From: Pseudoalteromonas arabiensis
Lineage (GTDB): Bacteria; Pseudomonadota; Gammaproteobacteria; Enterobacterales; Alteromonadaceae
DNA length: 64,000 nt
Direction: 5' to 3'
NCBI RefSeq assembly: GCF_001550155.1
Contig: NZ_LRUF01000008.1
Location: 620,001 to 684,000, forward strand
Shown in pieces: positions 27,516-37,181 of the stretch (positions are counted from its first letter, which is position 1; each line of letters opens with the position of its first letter). The notes below the pieces were generated by a model. That model made no database searches. It was not told the DNA's origin and worked only from the letters and a program-made list of their open reading frames with translations. The translations under genes and the position numbers were made by a program.

Positions 27516-27675
27516 CCTTTTTTAACAATTCACCGCTCACAAGTTAAATAAATTTTAACGAAACATCTCTTTTTTGTATTAAAACGAAAAAATACCTAAT
27601 TTAGATAAATAAAACTTGAAATGAAAATAGCTCGTATTATCATTGCCGAAAATTTTCGACAAATTCCCCATAATA

Positions 27676-30084
27676 ATGACATATAAATACTCAATTTTAG
27701 CCCTTGCCTGCTTAAGCGCATTCAATGCAAACGCCAACGATTTAGACTCAGTTGAACGAATTACCGTTTACGACAAACAAAATCGTGTGGTACTTGAATC
27801 TGGCCTTGCCACTAAATCAAATATGACCTTAATGGAAACGCCAGCCCCAGTTGTGGTTGTTGATCAAGAGCTTATCAACTCGCAAGGCGCTACAAATCTA
27901 CAAGACTTAGTACGTAACATCAGTGGTGTAACCCAAGCGGGTAACAACTACGGTATTGGCGATAACTTAGTGATCCGCGGTTTAGGTGCTAACTATACCT
28001 ACGATGGCATGTACGGCGGTGCAGGCCTAGGCAACACCTTTAACCCTACACGCTCAATGACCAATGTTGAATCTGTAGAAGTACTTAAAGGCCCTGCAAC
28101 AGGCTTATATGGTATGGGTAGCGCAGGTGGTGTTATCAACCTAATTGAAAAGAAACCACAATTTACTGAAAAGCACACGGTTAATGCAGAGCTTGGTCAA
28201 TGGGATAGCTACTCACTAGGCTTTGATAGCACAGCGGCATTAACCGACAACCTTGCTTATCGCGTTAACGCAAAAACCGCTCGCAGCGAGGGCTACCGCG
28301 ACTTAAAAGACGACCGTGACGAAATTTATGGCGCGTTAAAATATGTACTAAGCGACAAACAAGACATCATGATTTCTGCCGCTTATATCAAAGATGCCAT
28401 TGCCGTTGATTCAATTGGCCACCCTATTCGTATTTTTAACAGCGACTCAGTAAATGGTAAAACCGCAGGTGAAGTAACCGCTGCCGATTTAATTAACGAT
28501 GCAACGGCAAAAGGCCTGCAACTAACCGATCAGCAACGTCAACAATTAGCAGACTCACTGGCAGCAAATGATGGCCTAACACCTTATACCTTTGGCCATA
28601 ATGGTATTATTTCGCCAATGGCAAATGATAACGAAGGCGAAGAGCTACGCTTTAAGTTAACCCATAACTACTTCATTACTGATAATTTATTTTTAAACCA
28701 GCAACTACAATACCGTAATTACGAATCGAGCTTTGCCCGCCAAACGGGTGCTTATAACTACGTTTATTGGAACCGCAAAGGCGTGATCAATGCCGACCCG
28801 CGCGCTCCATTAGTGGTTGATGACGTACTTTACCCATTTGCCGCTCGTCGCCAAGAATACCGCCAAGTAGAAGCTGACGAAAAATCATGGCAATACTTTG
28901 CTGATCTTCGTTATGACTTTAGCTTTGCCGGAATTGATAACGAGCTACTGGTAAACGCCAACTACGAAGACCGCGATATTCGTTTTAAACAATACTCAAT
29001 TTACGATGCCGACAAGATCATTAAAAACAAAGATGGTGAGGTTATTTACCAAGGTCAATTACCTTACATTTTTGATATTCGTAACCCGAACTGGGGCGAA
29101 GGCAGCTTTTACGATTACGACCCGCTAAAAACCAGCAATTACAACAAAAAAGTTCAAGCTTGGGGTGTGGGTATTCAACATGTTGCCTATATTCACGACA
29201 CTTTCACAACCCGTGTAGGCGTTGCGTTTAACCGTATTAAACAAAGCTACGAACACTTTGGTGTTGATGCGCGCTATCGTGCCAGTGCAGCCGAGCCAAC
29301 ACCAGAAGCAGATACATCAGACAGCGGTATGACCTACAACCTTGGTGCAACCTACAAACTTAGCGATGATATTTCGTTCTTTGTAAATCACTCTAAAGGT
29401 CGTACAGCATACAGCGTACTTGGTAGTGTATCGGGTAACGAAGCTGACCGCGATGACGCCGAATCAGTCAGTAACGACATCGGTATGCGTGTAAAAGCCT
29501 TTGACGATCAACTACTAGCATCACTTGTGGTATTTGATAGTGCACGTACAAACCTTGAGTATATTAACCCTAGTTACGAGGATGGTGTATCTGATGCCTC
29601 AGTGCCAAAGAACTTTTACGATGGTGAAGAGCAAACTAAAGGTGTTGAGCTTGATTTAAATGCCGATTTAAACGAGCAATGGAAACTTAACGTAAACGCG
29701 GTATATCAAGACGCGCGCGATAAGAAAGATCCTAACTCATCAACCTTCGATGACCGTCAAAAAGGTGTGCCTTATGTAACAGCCAGCAGCTGGTTAAGCT
29801 ATGACGCTAAATGGTTTGATTTAGCCGAGCCACTTACAATTAGCGCAGGCTTACAATATGTTGATGACCGTAGTACAAACGCTGACTCTTTTGGTATTCC
29901 TGATGGCTACGTACCGAGCTACACGGTGTACGACGCCGCAATTCAATACCAAACAGATGATTGGAAACTACAGTTAAACCTAAACAACTTGTTTAACAAA
30001 ACTTATTACTCAAAAGCAATGTTCTTAGGCGGTATGCCAGGCGAAGAGCGTAATGCTAAATTAACCTTTAGCTACACACTTTAA
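27676..30084 (+). CDS. TonB-dependent siderophore receptor
   Basis: An 802-residue outer-membrane receptor: signal peptide (MTYKYSILALACLSAFNANA), TonB-box-like VERITVYDK, plug domain with APVVVVDQELINSQGATNLQ and the siderophore-receptor signature VEVLKGPATGLYGMGSAGGV, then a 22-strand-type barrel ending in FSYTL. The terminal aromatic pattern (TYKLSDDISFFVNHSKG) fits hydroxamate/catecholate receptors. The ATG at 27676 gives a proper signal peptide. ATTATCA about 40 bases upstream matches one half of a Fur box; the other half is poor, so Fur control is only suggested. Confidence 0.92.
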   Translation: MTYKYSILALACLSAFNANANDLDSVERITVYDKQNRVVLESGLATKSNMTLMETPAPVVVVDQELINSQGATNLQDLVRNISGVTQAGNNYGIGDNLVIRGLGANYTYDGMYGGAGLGNTFNPTRSMTNVESVEVLKGPATGLYGMGSAGGVINLIEKKPQFTEKHTVNAELGQWDSYSLGFDSTAALTDNLAYRVNAKTARSEGYRDLKDDRDEIYGALKYVLSDKQDIMISAAYIKDAIAVDSIGHPIRIFNSDSVNGKTAGEVTAADLINDATAKGLQLTDQQRQQLADSLAANDGLTPYTFGHNGIISPMANDNEGEELRFKLTHNYFITDNLFLNQQLQYRNYESSFARQTGAYNYVYWNRKGVINADPRAPLVVDDVLYPFAARRQEYRQVEADEKSWQYFADLRYDFSFAGIDNELLVNANYEDRDIRFKQYSIYDADKIIKNKDGEVIYQGQLPYIFDIRNPNWGEGSFYDYDPLKTSNYNKKVQAWGVGIQHVAYIHDTFTTRVGVAFNRIKQSYEHFGVDARYRASAAEPTPEADTSDSGMTYNLGATYKLSDDISFFVNHSKGRTAYSVLGSVSGNEADRDDAESVSNDIGMRVKAFDDQLLASLVVFDSARTNLEYINPSYEDGVSDASVPKNFYDGEEQTKGVELDLNADLNEQWKLNVNAVYQDARDKKDPNSSTFDDRQKGVPYVTASSWLSYDAKWFDLAEPLTISAGLQYVDDRSTNADSFGIPDGYVPSYTVYDAAIQYQTDDWKLQLNLNNLFNKTYYSKAMFLGGMPGEERNAKLTFSYTL

Positions 30085-30099
30085 TTGTGAATTGATAGC

Positions 30100-30133
30100 A
30101 AAAAGCGCGGCTTAGTTAAGCTGCGCTTTTTTG
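30100..30133 (+). terminator. Terminator of the siderophore receptor gene
   Basis: AAAAAGCGC-GGCTTA and TTAAGC-TGCGCTTTTTT form a long, nearly perfect stem 16 bases after the stop codon. Confidence 0.88.
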
Positions 30134-30176
30134 TTTAGTAAGTAGTTTGAGTAGTGGCTTGCTTTTGGACATAAAT

Positions 30177-30237
30177 GAGTTAGCGACGAAGGAGCGCAAG
30201 CCAAGCGTTTTGCGTCCTTTTGAGTAACTTGTTATAC
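30177..30237 (-). other. Degenerate attC-like site
   Basis: On the minus strand the R''-like box GTATAAC (30231-30237) contains the stop of the lipoprotein gene and is followed by AAG. The arms AAGGACGCAA and TTGCGCTCCTT pair with one extra-helical base, as attC stems do. A clear complementary R' box is missing, so the site seems truncated or decayed at its far end. Confidence 0.5.
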
Positions 30238-30657
30238 GTTTTTATGCCACTTTAATGATTTAATTACTATTAACGCTTCATTACTAACTTTTAAATGTTT
30301 AAATGACTCTTCGTTTTTTTGAGCGTTGCCAACCATTTTGAAGCGTTCATTTAGCAGATATACAAGTTCCTCTGACATTTTTTTGATATTTTCATCTGAG
30401 GAATCTTCAATATTTAGCTTATTTTGTTGAATCAAAGCTTCTAGGAAAACGCTACAAGTTGCTCTTTTATTTTGAAACGAAGCTTTCTGCCACGCCATAG
30501 CATTTGCTGATTGCAAGTTGCCACCAACTTGCCAGTATCCAGAATCAAATTTAACAGATTTCTCATGAGAGATTTCTACAGCTAATTTTTCAAACTCGGG
30601 AGTTGCTTCAGAGCAACCTGTAATTAATAGGGTAAGTATCAATATCCTTAAATTCAT
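30232..30657 (-). CDS. Small lipoprotein of unknown function (cassette gene)
   Basis: About 141 residues: signal peptide MNLRILILTLLITGC with lipid Cys15, then a mostly helical soluble domain containing one more Cys (KRATCSVFLEAL). No family recognised. The stop codon lies inside an attC-type box and the gene is bracketed by attC-like sites, as cassette genes are. I prefer the ATG at 30657, because AAGGA stands 6 bases upstream, over the ATG at 30663. Confidence 0.7.
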   Translation of the reverse strand: MNLRILILTLLITGCSEATPEFEKLAVEISHEKSVKFDSGYWQVGGNLQSANAMAWQKASFQNKRATCSVFLEALIQQNKLNIEDSSDENIKKMSEELVYLLNERFKMVGNAQKNEESFKHLKVSNEALIVIKSLKWHKNV

Positions 30658-30675
30658 AGTCATTCCTTGATAAAC

Positions 30676-30756
30676 GTATAACGCCAGCCGTAACCGGCGT
30701 ATTTGTAGTGAGCGCAGCGAACGGAAAATGCGTCCGAGTTTACGGCCTTGTTAGCC
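30676..30756 (-). other. attC recombination site between two cassette genes
   Basis: An 81-base imperfect palindrome. On the minus strand R'' is GGCTAAC (containing the TAA stop of the channel gene) and R' is GTTATAC. Inner boxes AAGGCCGTAA and TTACGGCTGG pair, and the middle holds CGGACGCATTTTCCG. The layout R''-L''-centre-L'-R' is that of an integron attC. Confidence 0.75.
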
Positions 30757-31443
30757 ATTTTTTTCCTTCTGCAAGTACACTGCGAAACAAACCACGATTA
30801 ATGCGAAACCACACAATACCTCAAATACGGTAAGAAATTGAGGGAACCAATGAACCGGAGTGATATCTCCATAACCAAGTGTGGTTATCGTAACCCCACT
30901 AAAATATCCAGACTCCCAAATACCTTCGGGATTCTTGCAATCTTTCCAAAATGTTTCCGGTGTAAGCAAATACAAGATCGCGAAATTCACTATCAGTTCG
31001 AAATAGCTACGAAAGGATAATGCCAACCTATCGTGGTTTTGCAACGAACTCCCTTTAATATGACGAGATATCCACTGATGGACAAAAAGCTTATTTTTTA
31101 TTCTTACTAATGATCGTGGCCACCACTTCCCTCTACTTTCGGACTTTTTTTCCGATACCTTGTCGAGTGCATCTCTAAGAAATGCCACATATATTTCACT
31201 GCACCTTGAGAGTAAAAAAATGCTCCAAATTGCAATTACCCAATTGGACGAAATGAAATCTTCCCAACCAGCGGTTAGTGATACCTCTATTATCAGAATA
31301 GCGAGTACCGACAATAGAGCAAAAAGAAAATAGACCCAGTTGAGCAGCCTTATTACTTTCGCCTTATTCACGTCTTGCTTGAGAAGAGATGCCATCCAAT
31401 ACGTTGGTGAAATAAGGCCGATTATCAAGATGCCTATTTGCAA
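30751..31443 (-). CDS. Potassium-channel-like membrane protein (cassette gene)
   Basis: A 230-residue protein with about five hydrophobic helices: 4-20, 33-55, 66-85, 148-160 and the last 20 residues. The selectivity filter TLGYGD at 188-193 is followed by a final pore helix (FLTVFEVLCGFALIVVCFAVYL), the hallmark of two-helix K+ channel pores. There is no C-terminal RCK domain. The start is TTG at 31443, with GGAG 7 bases upstream and an attC R' box (GTTAGCC) just before it. The stop lies inside the next attC. An ion channel on a cassette is unusual. Confidence 0.8.
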   Translation of the reverse strand: MQIGILIIGLISPTYWMASLLKQDVNKAKVIRLLNWVYFLFALLSVLAILIIEVSLTAGWEDFISSNWVIAIWSIFLLSRCSEIYVAFLRDALDKVSEKKSESRGKWWPRSLVRIKNKLFVHQWISRHIKGSSLQNHDRLALSFRSYFELIVNFAILYLLTPETFWKDCKNPEGIWESGYFSGVTITTLGYGDITPVHWFPQFLTVFEVLCGFALIVVCFAVYLQKEKNG

Positions 31444-31462
31444 TGCTCAACTCCGTTTTTAT

Positions 31463-31514
31463 GGCTAACAATTTTATAGTGCGCCCGTCGCGCATCTTTC
31501 TGCCGATGTTACGC
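31463..31514 (-). other. attC-like site before the channel cassette
   Basis: Bounded by GTTAGCC (minus strand, 31463-31469) and GCGTAAC (minus strand, 31508-31514), with a central hairpin TGCGC/GCGCA. The 52-base length fits short attC sites. The inner L boxes pair poorly, so confidence is moderate. Confidence 0.5.
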
Positions 31515-31845
31515 GCAGGTATTAATAAATCTATTTTTAACAAATAACGTAATGCATTGCCAATTCTAATTTTTTATTGGCACTAAAGATATTCTGAAAA
31601 AGAAAATGCGCTCGTCGCTCATTTTCTTGAATATGGAAGCACAACAACAAAACTGTGTATTAATACAGTTATTTATGTCATCACCAACATAAAAGTTAGT
31701 GGAATATCAGATTGTGGAGTAGAGCCAATATCATTAGGTGAATCACTGTATCTGATAGCTCAAAGGTGATCTATAGAGTAATTACGTTAACTCATTTTGG
31801 GGCAATAACGAGTCACAGCTCCCTGCTTTTTAACAAACGAAAAAC
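31515..31845. other. Gene-free stretch, possible decayed cassette
   Basis: No ORF of note. The hairpin AAGAAAATG ... CATTTTCTT at about 31598-31631 encloses a GCTCGTCGCT-type centre reminiscent of an attC stem, and TTGCCAAT/ATTGGCA arms lie near 31558-31585. This may be the remains of a lost cassette. Confidence 0.3.
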
Positions 31846-31847
31846 TG

Positions 31848-31890
31848 TCAGATTCAATTGAATCATTCAACCAAACCTGACAGTACTTGT
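31848..31890 (-). terminator. Terminator of adhP
   Basis: ACTGTCAG and CTGACAGT arms with an AT-rich loop, followed on the minus strand by TTTTT, a few bases after the adhP stop. Confidence 0.65.
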
Positions 31891-31903
31891 TAAAAAGCTC
31901 AAC

Positions 31904-32914
31904 TTAAAGCGTCATCACAATTCGGCCTGTGATATCGCCTTTTAGCATGTCATCAAAAATATCGTTGATATCTTCGAGGCGTTTTTCTTCAATAATGGCT
32001 TTAACTTTACCTTTGGCTGCAAAGTCCAGGCATTCTTGTAAGTCTTTACGCGTACCAACGATTGAGCCCACGACAGAAACACCATTTAATACAGTGTCGA
32101 AAATCGGTAGTGGCATCTCTTCTGGTGGTAAACCAACTAAAACGCATTTACCACCACGGCGTACACTTTTGTAGGCTTGCTCAAAACCTGGTTTTGATAC
32201 GGCTGTACACACAACACCATGCGCACCACCCACTTGCTCAAAAATGGTTTCTGATGGCACTTGCTTCATAAAATCAATAGTGATGTCTGCACCAAGCTCT
32301 TTAGCAAGGTTGAGTTTACTTTCACCAGTATCAACGGCAATTACATTAAAGCCCATCGCTTTTGCGTACTGCACCGCTAAGTGGCCAAGGCCACCCACAC
32401 CAACTATAGCAACCCAATCACCTGCTTTTGCACCCGTTACTTTTAATGCTTTGTACGTCGTAACACCGGCACAAAATAATGGCGCAGCTTCTGCAAAGCC
32501 TAACCCGTCTGGTACTTTTACGACAAAGTCACCATGTGCAACACAATACTCAGCGTAACCACCATCTATTGAATAACCTGTATTGTGCTGCTCAAGACAC
32601 AAGGTTTCTTTACCTTCTAAGCAGTAATCACAATGCCCGCATGCACTATACAGCCAAGGGATCCCTACTCTATCGCCCACAGATAAGTGCTTTATATTAG
32701 CCCCTACTTTTTCAATTGTACCGACCCCTTCGTGACCAGGTACTAATGGCATTTTAGGTTTTACAGGCCAATCTCCATGGCATGCATGTAAATCAGTGTG
32801 GCACACACCGCACGCCGCTATTTTAACTAACACGTCGTTTATCCCTACCTCAGGGCATGGAATATCTTCAATAGTCAGCTTACCTTTGTATTCTTTATTA
32901 ACTGCAGCTTTCAT
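31904..32914 (-). CDS. adhP: Zinc-dependent alcohol dehydrogenase AdhP
   Basis: A 336-residue medium-chain alcohol dehydrogenase that oxidises ethanol or propanol, or reduces aldehydes, with NAD. Catalytic zinc ligands are Cys38 (GVCHTD) and His61-Glu62 (PGHEGVG). The structural zinc loop is [15 protein letters not shown]. The nucleotide fold is [21 protein letters not shown]. The length and sequence match the propanol-preferring AdhP group. The ATG at 32914 has a perfect AGGAGG; the open frame continues upstream but the extra residues are not family-like. Confidence 0.93.
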   Translation of the reverse strand: MKAAVNKEYKGKLTIEDIPCPEVGINDVLVKIAACGVCHTDLHACHGDWPVKPKMPLVPGHEGVGTIEKVGANIKHLSVGDRVGIPWLYSACGHCDYCLEGKETLCLEQHNTGYSIDGGYAEYCVAHGDFVVKVPDGLGFAEAAPLFCAGVTTYKALKVTGAKAGDWVAIVGVGGLGHLAVQYAKAMGFNVIAVDTGESKLNLAKELGADITIDFMKQVPSETIFEQVGGAHGVVCTAVSKPGFEQAYKSVRRGGKCVLVGLPPEEMPLPIFDTVLNGVSVVGSIVGTRKDLQECLDFAAKGKVKAIIEEKRLEDINDIFDDMLKGDITGRIVMTL

Positions 32915-33172
32915 AACGTTCCTCCTTTGTTTTATTTTAATTGAGCACTTTGAGCCTATACGATAACGCAAACTATTGTCACCAATATTGATACAGATCA
33001 AACTGTTTATTTTTTGTTCGATTTCAATTTTCCTGTTTAACACTTAGTAAAATCAACGGACTAGCTCAAAATTTAGACTTTAGTCGCGTAACATCGAATA
33101 GTGGCTATTTCTTTTAGTTATACCAACACCGTGCTAGCATTAAATTTCTGAAGTTTTTGAATACAAAAAATT

Positions 33173-33727
33173 ATGAGCCTATCTGAAAAAAATTTAGCTT
33201 TTGTAATGCACTGCGGTGAAATGGGTAGCCGTTGGGGCTTTAATCGCACTATTGGTCAAATGTGTGGTTTACTCACCATTACTAAAGAGCCCATGACCGC
33301 CAATGAAATTGCCGATACCTTGAGTATTTCACGTGGTAACGTGAGTATGGGCATTAAAGAACTTCAGTCTTGGCGTTTAATCAAGGTGCATCATATCCCT
33401 GGCGACCGTAAAGAATACTACGGCCCTGCTGGCAGTATTTGGGACATGGCCAACCGTGTATTCGAAGAGCGTAAAAAACGTGAGATAGACCCAACCCTTA
33501 GCTTACTTCGCGATAATATTTTAGAAGAAGCCCACAACGATGATGAGCGCTTTGCCCAGCAGCAAATGCAAGAAATTCACGACCTACTTGAAACCGTTAC
33601 AAAATGGTCGGCAGAGCTACAACGTTTAAGCCCTGAACAACTCCAAAGCCTAATGAAACTCGGTTCAGGTATTGGCAAGGTACTCGATTTTAAAGACAAA
33701 ATTTTGAAGAAGCCTGGAAAAGAATAA
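33173..33727 (+). CDS. GbsR/MarR-family transcriptional regulator
   Basis: A 184-residue winged-helix protein. The helix-turn-helix (EPMTANEIADTLSISRGNVSMGIKELQSW) and wing (LIKVHHIPGDRKEYYGPAG) match the GbsR-like branch of MarR proteins, and a C-terminal helix region probably dimerises. It is encoded divergently from adhP across 258 bases, so control of adhP is possible but not shown. Confidence 0.85.
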   Translation: MSLSEKNLAFVMHCGEMGSRWGFNRTIGQMCGLLTITKEPMTANEIADTLSISRGNVSMGIKELQSWRLIKVHHIPGDRKEYYGPAGSIWDMANRVFEERKKREIDPTLSLLRDNILEEAHNDDERFAQQQMQEIHDLLETVTKWSAELQRLSPEQLQSLMKLGSGIGKVLDFKDKILKKPGKE

Positions 33728-33860
33728 GTTGCGAGTTTGATATTGTAGGCGTGAAACTTGTTTCGCGCGTTTGCTTGAAGGCAGTGCTTTAGCGCGCAGT
33801 GGGTATGGATATTTATTGTAAAAAGTGACAACCTCACACCCAAAACCTTCTATTTCATTA

Positions 33861-33895
33861 ACCACCAAGCTTTGATAAAACTTGGTGGTTAAAAA
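33861..33895. terminator. Bidirectional terminator
   Basis: ACCACCAAG and CTTGGTGGT arms with A/T runs on both sides, between the converging regulator and transglycosylase genes. Confidence 0.85.
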
Positions 33896-33899
33896 TCAA

Positions 33900-34931
33900 T
33901 TACTTAACCGCTGGGTAACCGATGCGATCTGATAAGTAACCAACACTGGTTGCAAAGTAATACGAGCGATTCCAGTGCATCAGTGCTTTGTAGTTATCGT
34001 AGGCTAGATACATACGACCGTTTACATCATCTGGCATTACCATTGCGGCGGTAACATCAACGTTTGGTAAGTCGCTACCATCCATTTTACGAACACCGAT
34101 TGCTTGCCAATCAGCAAGGCTGCGTTCTGAATCTTTCCAGTACTCTAGCCATTGGCTGCGCGTTTTAGTGCCACGTTTAAGAATGTTTGCGTTATCAAAG
34201 CCTTCAGGTAATTTAACTTGACGACCCCAAGTTAAATCATCGTTCCAACCTGCTTGCTTTAAATAATTAGCGATTGAAGCAAATGCGTCTTCTTCTGTGG
34301 TCCAAATATCTTTGCGGCCATCACCGTTGTAATCAACAGCGTAAGCGTTAAATGAGGTTGGCATAAACTGCGTTTGACCCATTGCACCAGCCCAAGAACC
34401 TTTGAACTTATCAAGGGTAATGTGACCCTCTTTTAAGATATCAAGCGCTGCCCAAAGTTGATTTTTGTACATGGTTTCGCGGCGGCCATCAAAAGCAAGT
34501 GTGACTAATGATGCAATCACACTGTGACCACCTTGGATTTTACCAAAGTTACTTTCAAGGCCCCAAAGTGCAACAATAAAGCGCGCTTGAACGCCGTATT
34601 CTTTGGCTACTTTTTCAAGAACCTCTTGGTTTTCTTTGTATAGTTTACGCGCGCGGTCAATTTTCCATTGCGGCACACGTTTTGGTAAATAGGTTTCGAG
34701 GGTTTCTTTTACTTCAGGCTGATTTTTGTCAGCTGAAATGACCTTCTTTTTAAATTTAGCCGTTGCGAATGCTTGCTCGATTAAGGCTTGATCATAGCCT
34801 TTTTCTGTCGCTTCATTTTTTAATGCAGCAACGTATACGTCGAAGTCAGCTTGTGTTTTTTCCTCTGCCAATACAGATGTGCTTAATGAAGCACTTAGTA
34901 GAACTACGGCAAGTTTTTTAATCACTCTCAA
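33900..34931 (-). CDS. MltB-family lytic murein transglycosylase
   Basis: A 343-residue periplasmic enzyme cleaving peptidoglycan glycan strands: signal peptide (MRVIKKLAVVLLSASLSTSVLA), catalytic Glu in FIVALWGLESNFGKIQGG, and family motifs WAGAMGQTQFMPTSFNAYAVDYNGDG and SIANYLKQAGW. There is no lipobox, so it is a soluble MltB/SltB-like form. The gene overlaps ycgL by 14 bases. Confidence 0.92.
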   Translation of the reverse strand: MRVIKKLAVVLLSASLSTSVLAEEKTQADFDVYVAALKNEATEKGYDQALIEQAFATAKFKKKVISADKNQPEVKETLETYLPKRVPQWKIDRARKLYKENQEVLEKVAKEYGVQARFIVALWGLESNFGKIQGGHSVIASLVTLAFDGRRETMYKNQLWAALDILKEGHITLDKFKGSWAGAMGQTQFMPTSFNAYAVDYNGDGRKDIWTTEEDAFASIANYLKQAGWNDDLTWGRQVKLPEGFDNANILKRGTKTRSQWLEYWKDSERSLADWQAIGVRKMDGSDLPNVDVTAAMVMPDDVNGRMYLAYDNYKALMHWNRSYYFATSVGYLSDRIGYPAVK

Positions 34932-35199
34932 CTCCCTTGTCTTTTTTAAATTGGGTTAACAGGTTTTCTTCTGGCGGTGGTAATTGCAAGTAGAAACCTT
35001 GGTCAATTAACGCTTGCTTAACCGTTTCTAAGTCTGCCAAACCTAACTTTTCACGACTAGCAAGATTAATTATCATCACATACTGTGGTTGACCAAATGT
35101 GTCCATTAAAGGTTCAGGAACACGCGTAAAATCATCTCTTTTTTCTACAAAAAGGTAGGTATCCGCTTTTTTCTTACTTTTATACACCGCAGTTAGCAT
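34918..35199 (-). CDS. ycgL: YcgL-domain protein
   Basis: A 93-residue protein starting MLTAVYKSKKKADTYLFVEK, with the YcgL core (FGQPQYVMIINLASREKLGLADLETVKQAL) and YLQLPPPEENLL. The function is unknown; the family is regularly next to minCDE in gammaproteobacteria, as here, divergent from minC. Confidence 0.92.
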   Translation of the reverse strand: MLTAVYKSKKKADTYLFVEKRDDFTRVPEPLMDTFGQPQYVMIINLASREKLGLADLETVKQALIDQGFYLQLPPPEENLLTQFKKDKGVESD

Positions 35200-35354
35200 T
35201 ATGACCCTATAATATCTTGCTTAACGAGGGCGCACACTATAACATGACTCTTATAAGAAGATTAAAAATTTCGGTTAGATTTTTACTGTATACGCCTTGT
35301 TCAGCCTGCGTTTATTTAAAAAAGAGCTAACCAAGACAATTCAATTGAGCATGT

Positions 35355-36059
35355 ATGTCGGAACAAATTTTTGAACTAAAAGGGAACCTTTTTACTTTAT
35401 CTGTGTTGCATCTATTTTCAGCAGATACCTCTCTTTTAAGTAAGCAGTTAGATGAAAAAATAGCCCAAGCACCTAAGTTTTTTGCTGGCGCGCCTATCGT
35501 AATTAACTTAAGTGATGTACAAGGTGACTCGTTTGATTTTTCTTTCTTAAAATCAATGCTTACCAGTCTATCGTTTAACCCTGTTGGTGTGTGTAATGGC
35601 AGCCAAGAGCAAAACGAAAACGCCAAAGCGGCAGGCTTATCAGTCCTAAATTATTCACAGGACGTTAAGGGGGCAACCGCTAAACAACAAACAAATACAT
35701 CTATCGTTGAGAAAACCGTTCACCTACCTGCACAAGTGATTCACGGCACTGTTCGCTCTGGTCAGCAGGTCTATGCAAAAGATCGTGACCTTATTGTTAT
35801 TGGTGCGGTTAGTCATGGCGCAGAGGTGATCAGCGACGGTAATGTTCATATTTATGGCACATTGCGCGGACGTGCAATTGCAGGTGCTAAAGGCTACAAC
35901 GAAGCACAAATATTTTGCCAAAAATTAGAAGCAGAACTTGTTTCAATTAATGGTAGTTATTGGATCAGCGATTCCCTACAAGGTGAACACTGGGGCAACG
36001 CAGTACAAATCCAACAAAAAAATGATTCATTAGAAATTTCAGCTTTGGTTAAAGGATAA
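35355..36059 (+). CDS. minC: Septum-site inhibitor MinC
   Basis: A 234-residue inhibitor of FtsZ ring assembly. The N-terminal domain is about 1-110; the C-terminal beta-helix has VRSGQQVYAKDRDLIVIGAVSHGAEVISDGNVHIYGTLRGRA in full (about 135-176), the MinC signature that binds MinD. It is first in minCDE, five bases before minD. Confidence 0.96.
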   Translation: MSEQIFELKGNLFTLSVLHLFSADTSLLSKQLDEKIAQAPKFFAGAPIVINLSDVQGDSFDFSFLKSMLTSLSFNPVGVCNGSQEQNENAKAAGLSVLNYSQDVKGATAKQQTNTSIVEKTVHLPAQVIHGTVRSGQQVYAKDRDLIVIGAVSHGAEVISDGNVHIYGTLRGRAIAGAKGYNEAQIFCQKLEAELVSINGSYWISDSLQGEHWGNAVQIQQKNDSLEISALVKG

Positions 36060-36064
36060 ATCTC

Positions 36065-36874
36065 ATGGCAAAAGTAATTGTCGTTACTTCTGGTAAAGGT
36101 GGTGTTGGTAAAACCACATCGAGTGCTGCAATTGGCACAGGTTTAGCGCTTAAGGGCTTTAAAACCGTTATTATCGACTTTGATATTGGTCTACGTAATC
36201 TTGACCTTATTATGGGTTGTGAGCGCCGTGTTGTTTATGACTTTGTAAACGTAATCAATGGTGAAGCTAACTTAAATCAAGCCCTTATTAAAGATAAGCG
36301 AGTTGATAAGTTACACATTTTACCTGCGTCACAAACACGTGATAAAGATGCCTTAACCCGTGACGGTGTTGAACGTGTACTAAATGATTTGAAAAAAGAC
36401 TTTGATTACATCGTATGTGATTCGCCAGCGGGTATTGAAGCGGGCGCAATGATGGCAATGTATTTTGCTGATGAAGCAATTATAACAACAAATCCTGAAG
36501 TATCATCAGTACGTGACTCCGACCGAATTTTAGGTATTTTGCACAGTAAGTCTAAGCGTGCAGAAGAAGGCCTAGAAAGCGTTAAAGAACACTTATTATT
36601 AACACGTTACAACCCTGAGCGTGTTGAAAAAGGCGAAATGCTATCAGTTGAAGATGTGCAAGAAATTCTTGCGATTAAACTTTTAGGTGTTATCCCTGAA
36701 TCACAAGCGGTATTGAGTGCATCAAACTCTGGTCAACCAGTGATATTAGACGGTGAATCAGATGCAGGCCAAGCCTATACTGATGCAATTAATCGTCTAC
36801 TAGGCGAAACTGTCGATTTCCGCTTTTTAGATGTAGAGAAAAAAGGCTTATTTAAACGGATTTTTGGAGGTTAA
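36065..36874 (+). CDS. minD: Septum-site ATPase MinD
   Basis: A 269-residue deviant Walker-A ATPase ([16 protein letters not shown] at 9-24) with the Walker-B-like [13 protein letters not shown]. The C-terminal amphipathic helix [11 protein letters not shown] anchors it to the inner membrane. It recruits MinC and is driven by MinE in pole-to-pole oscillation. Its stop TAA is immediately followed by the minE start. Confidence 0.97.
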   Translation: MAKVIVVTSGKGGVGKTTSSAAIGTGLALKGFKTVIIDFDIGLRNLDLIMGCERRVVYDFVNVINGEANLNQALIKDKRVDKLHILPASQTRDKDALTRDGVERVLNDLKKDFDYIVCDSPAGIEAGAMMAMYFADEAIITTNPEVSSVRDSDRILGILHSKSKRAEEGLESVKEHLLLTRYNPERVEKGEMLSVEDVQEILAIKLLGVIPESQAVLSASNSGQPVILDGESDAGQAYTDAINRLLGETVDFRFLDVEKKGLFKRIFGG

Positions 36875-36875
36875 T

Positions 36876-37139
36876 GTGTCTTTACTTGACTACTTCCGCT
36901 CAGAGAAGAAAAGCAGTGCGTCATTAGCAAAAGAGCGATTGCAGATCATTGTCGCACACGAGCGCTCACAACGTGGTACACCTGATTATCTGCCACAGCT
37001 AAAACAAGATATTCTTGATGTGATACGCAAATATGTGAATGTAAATACCGATGCTGTTCAAGTTCAGTTTGATCAAAATGAAGATGACTTAGCAGTACTT
37101 GAGTTGAACGTGACTCTGCCAGAAGAAGAAAAGAAATAG
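36876..37139 (+). CDS. minE: MinD-stimulating factor MinE
   Basis: An 87-residue protein ([20 protein letters not shown], then [14 protein letters not shown] and [14 protein letters not shown]). I chose GTG at 36876: it gives the usual MinE N-terminus, and GGAGG at the end of minD is its SD. It stimulates MinD ATPase and positions division at mid-cell. Confidence 0.95.
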   Translation: MSLLDYFRSEKKSSASLAKERLQIIVAHERSQRGTPDYLPQLKQDILDVIRKYVNVNTDAVQVQFDQNEDDLAVLELNVTLPEEEKK

Positions 37140-37147
37140 TCAAAATT

Positions 37148-37181
37148 GGGCGCTTTGTTAATGCTAACAGCGCCCTTTTTT
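37148..37181 (+). terminator. Terminator of minCDE
   Basis: GGGCGCT, loop, AGCGCCC and TTTTTT just after minE. Confidence 0.88.

Noticed and set aside
27601..27660. Full Fur box before the siderophore receptor
   Set aside because: Only one half (ATTATCA) matches; the other half is too different to call a site.
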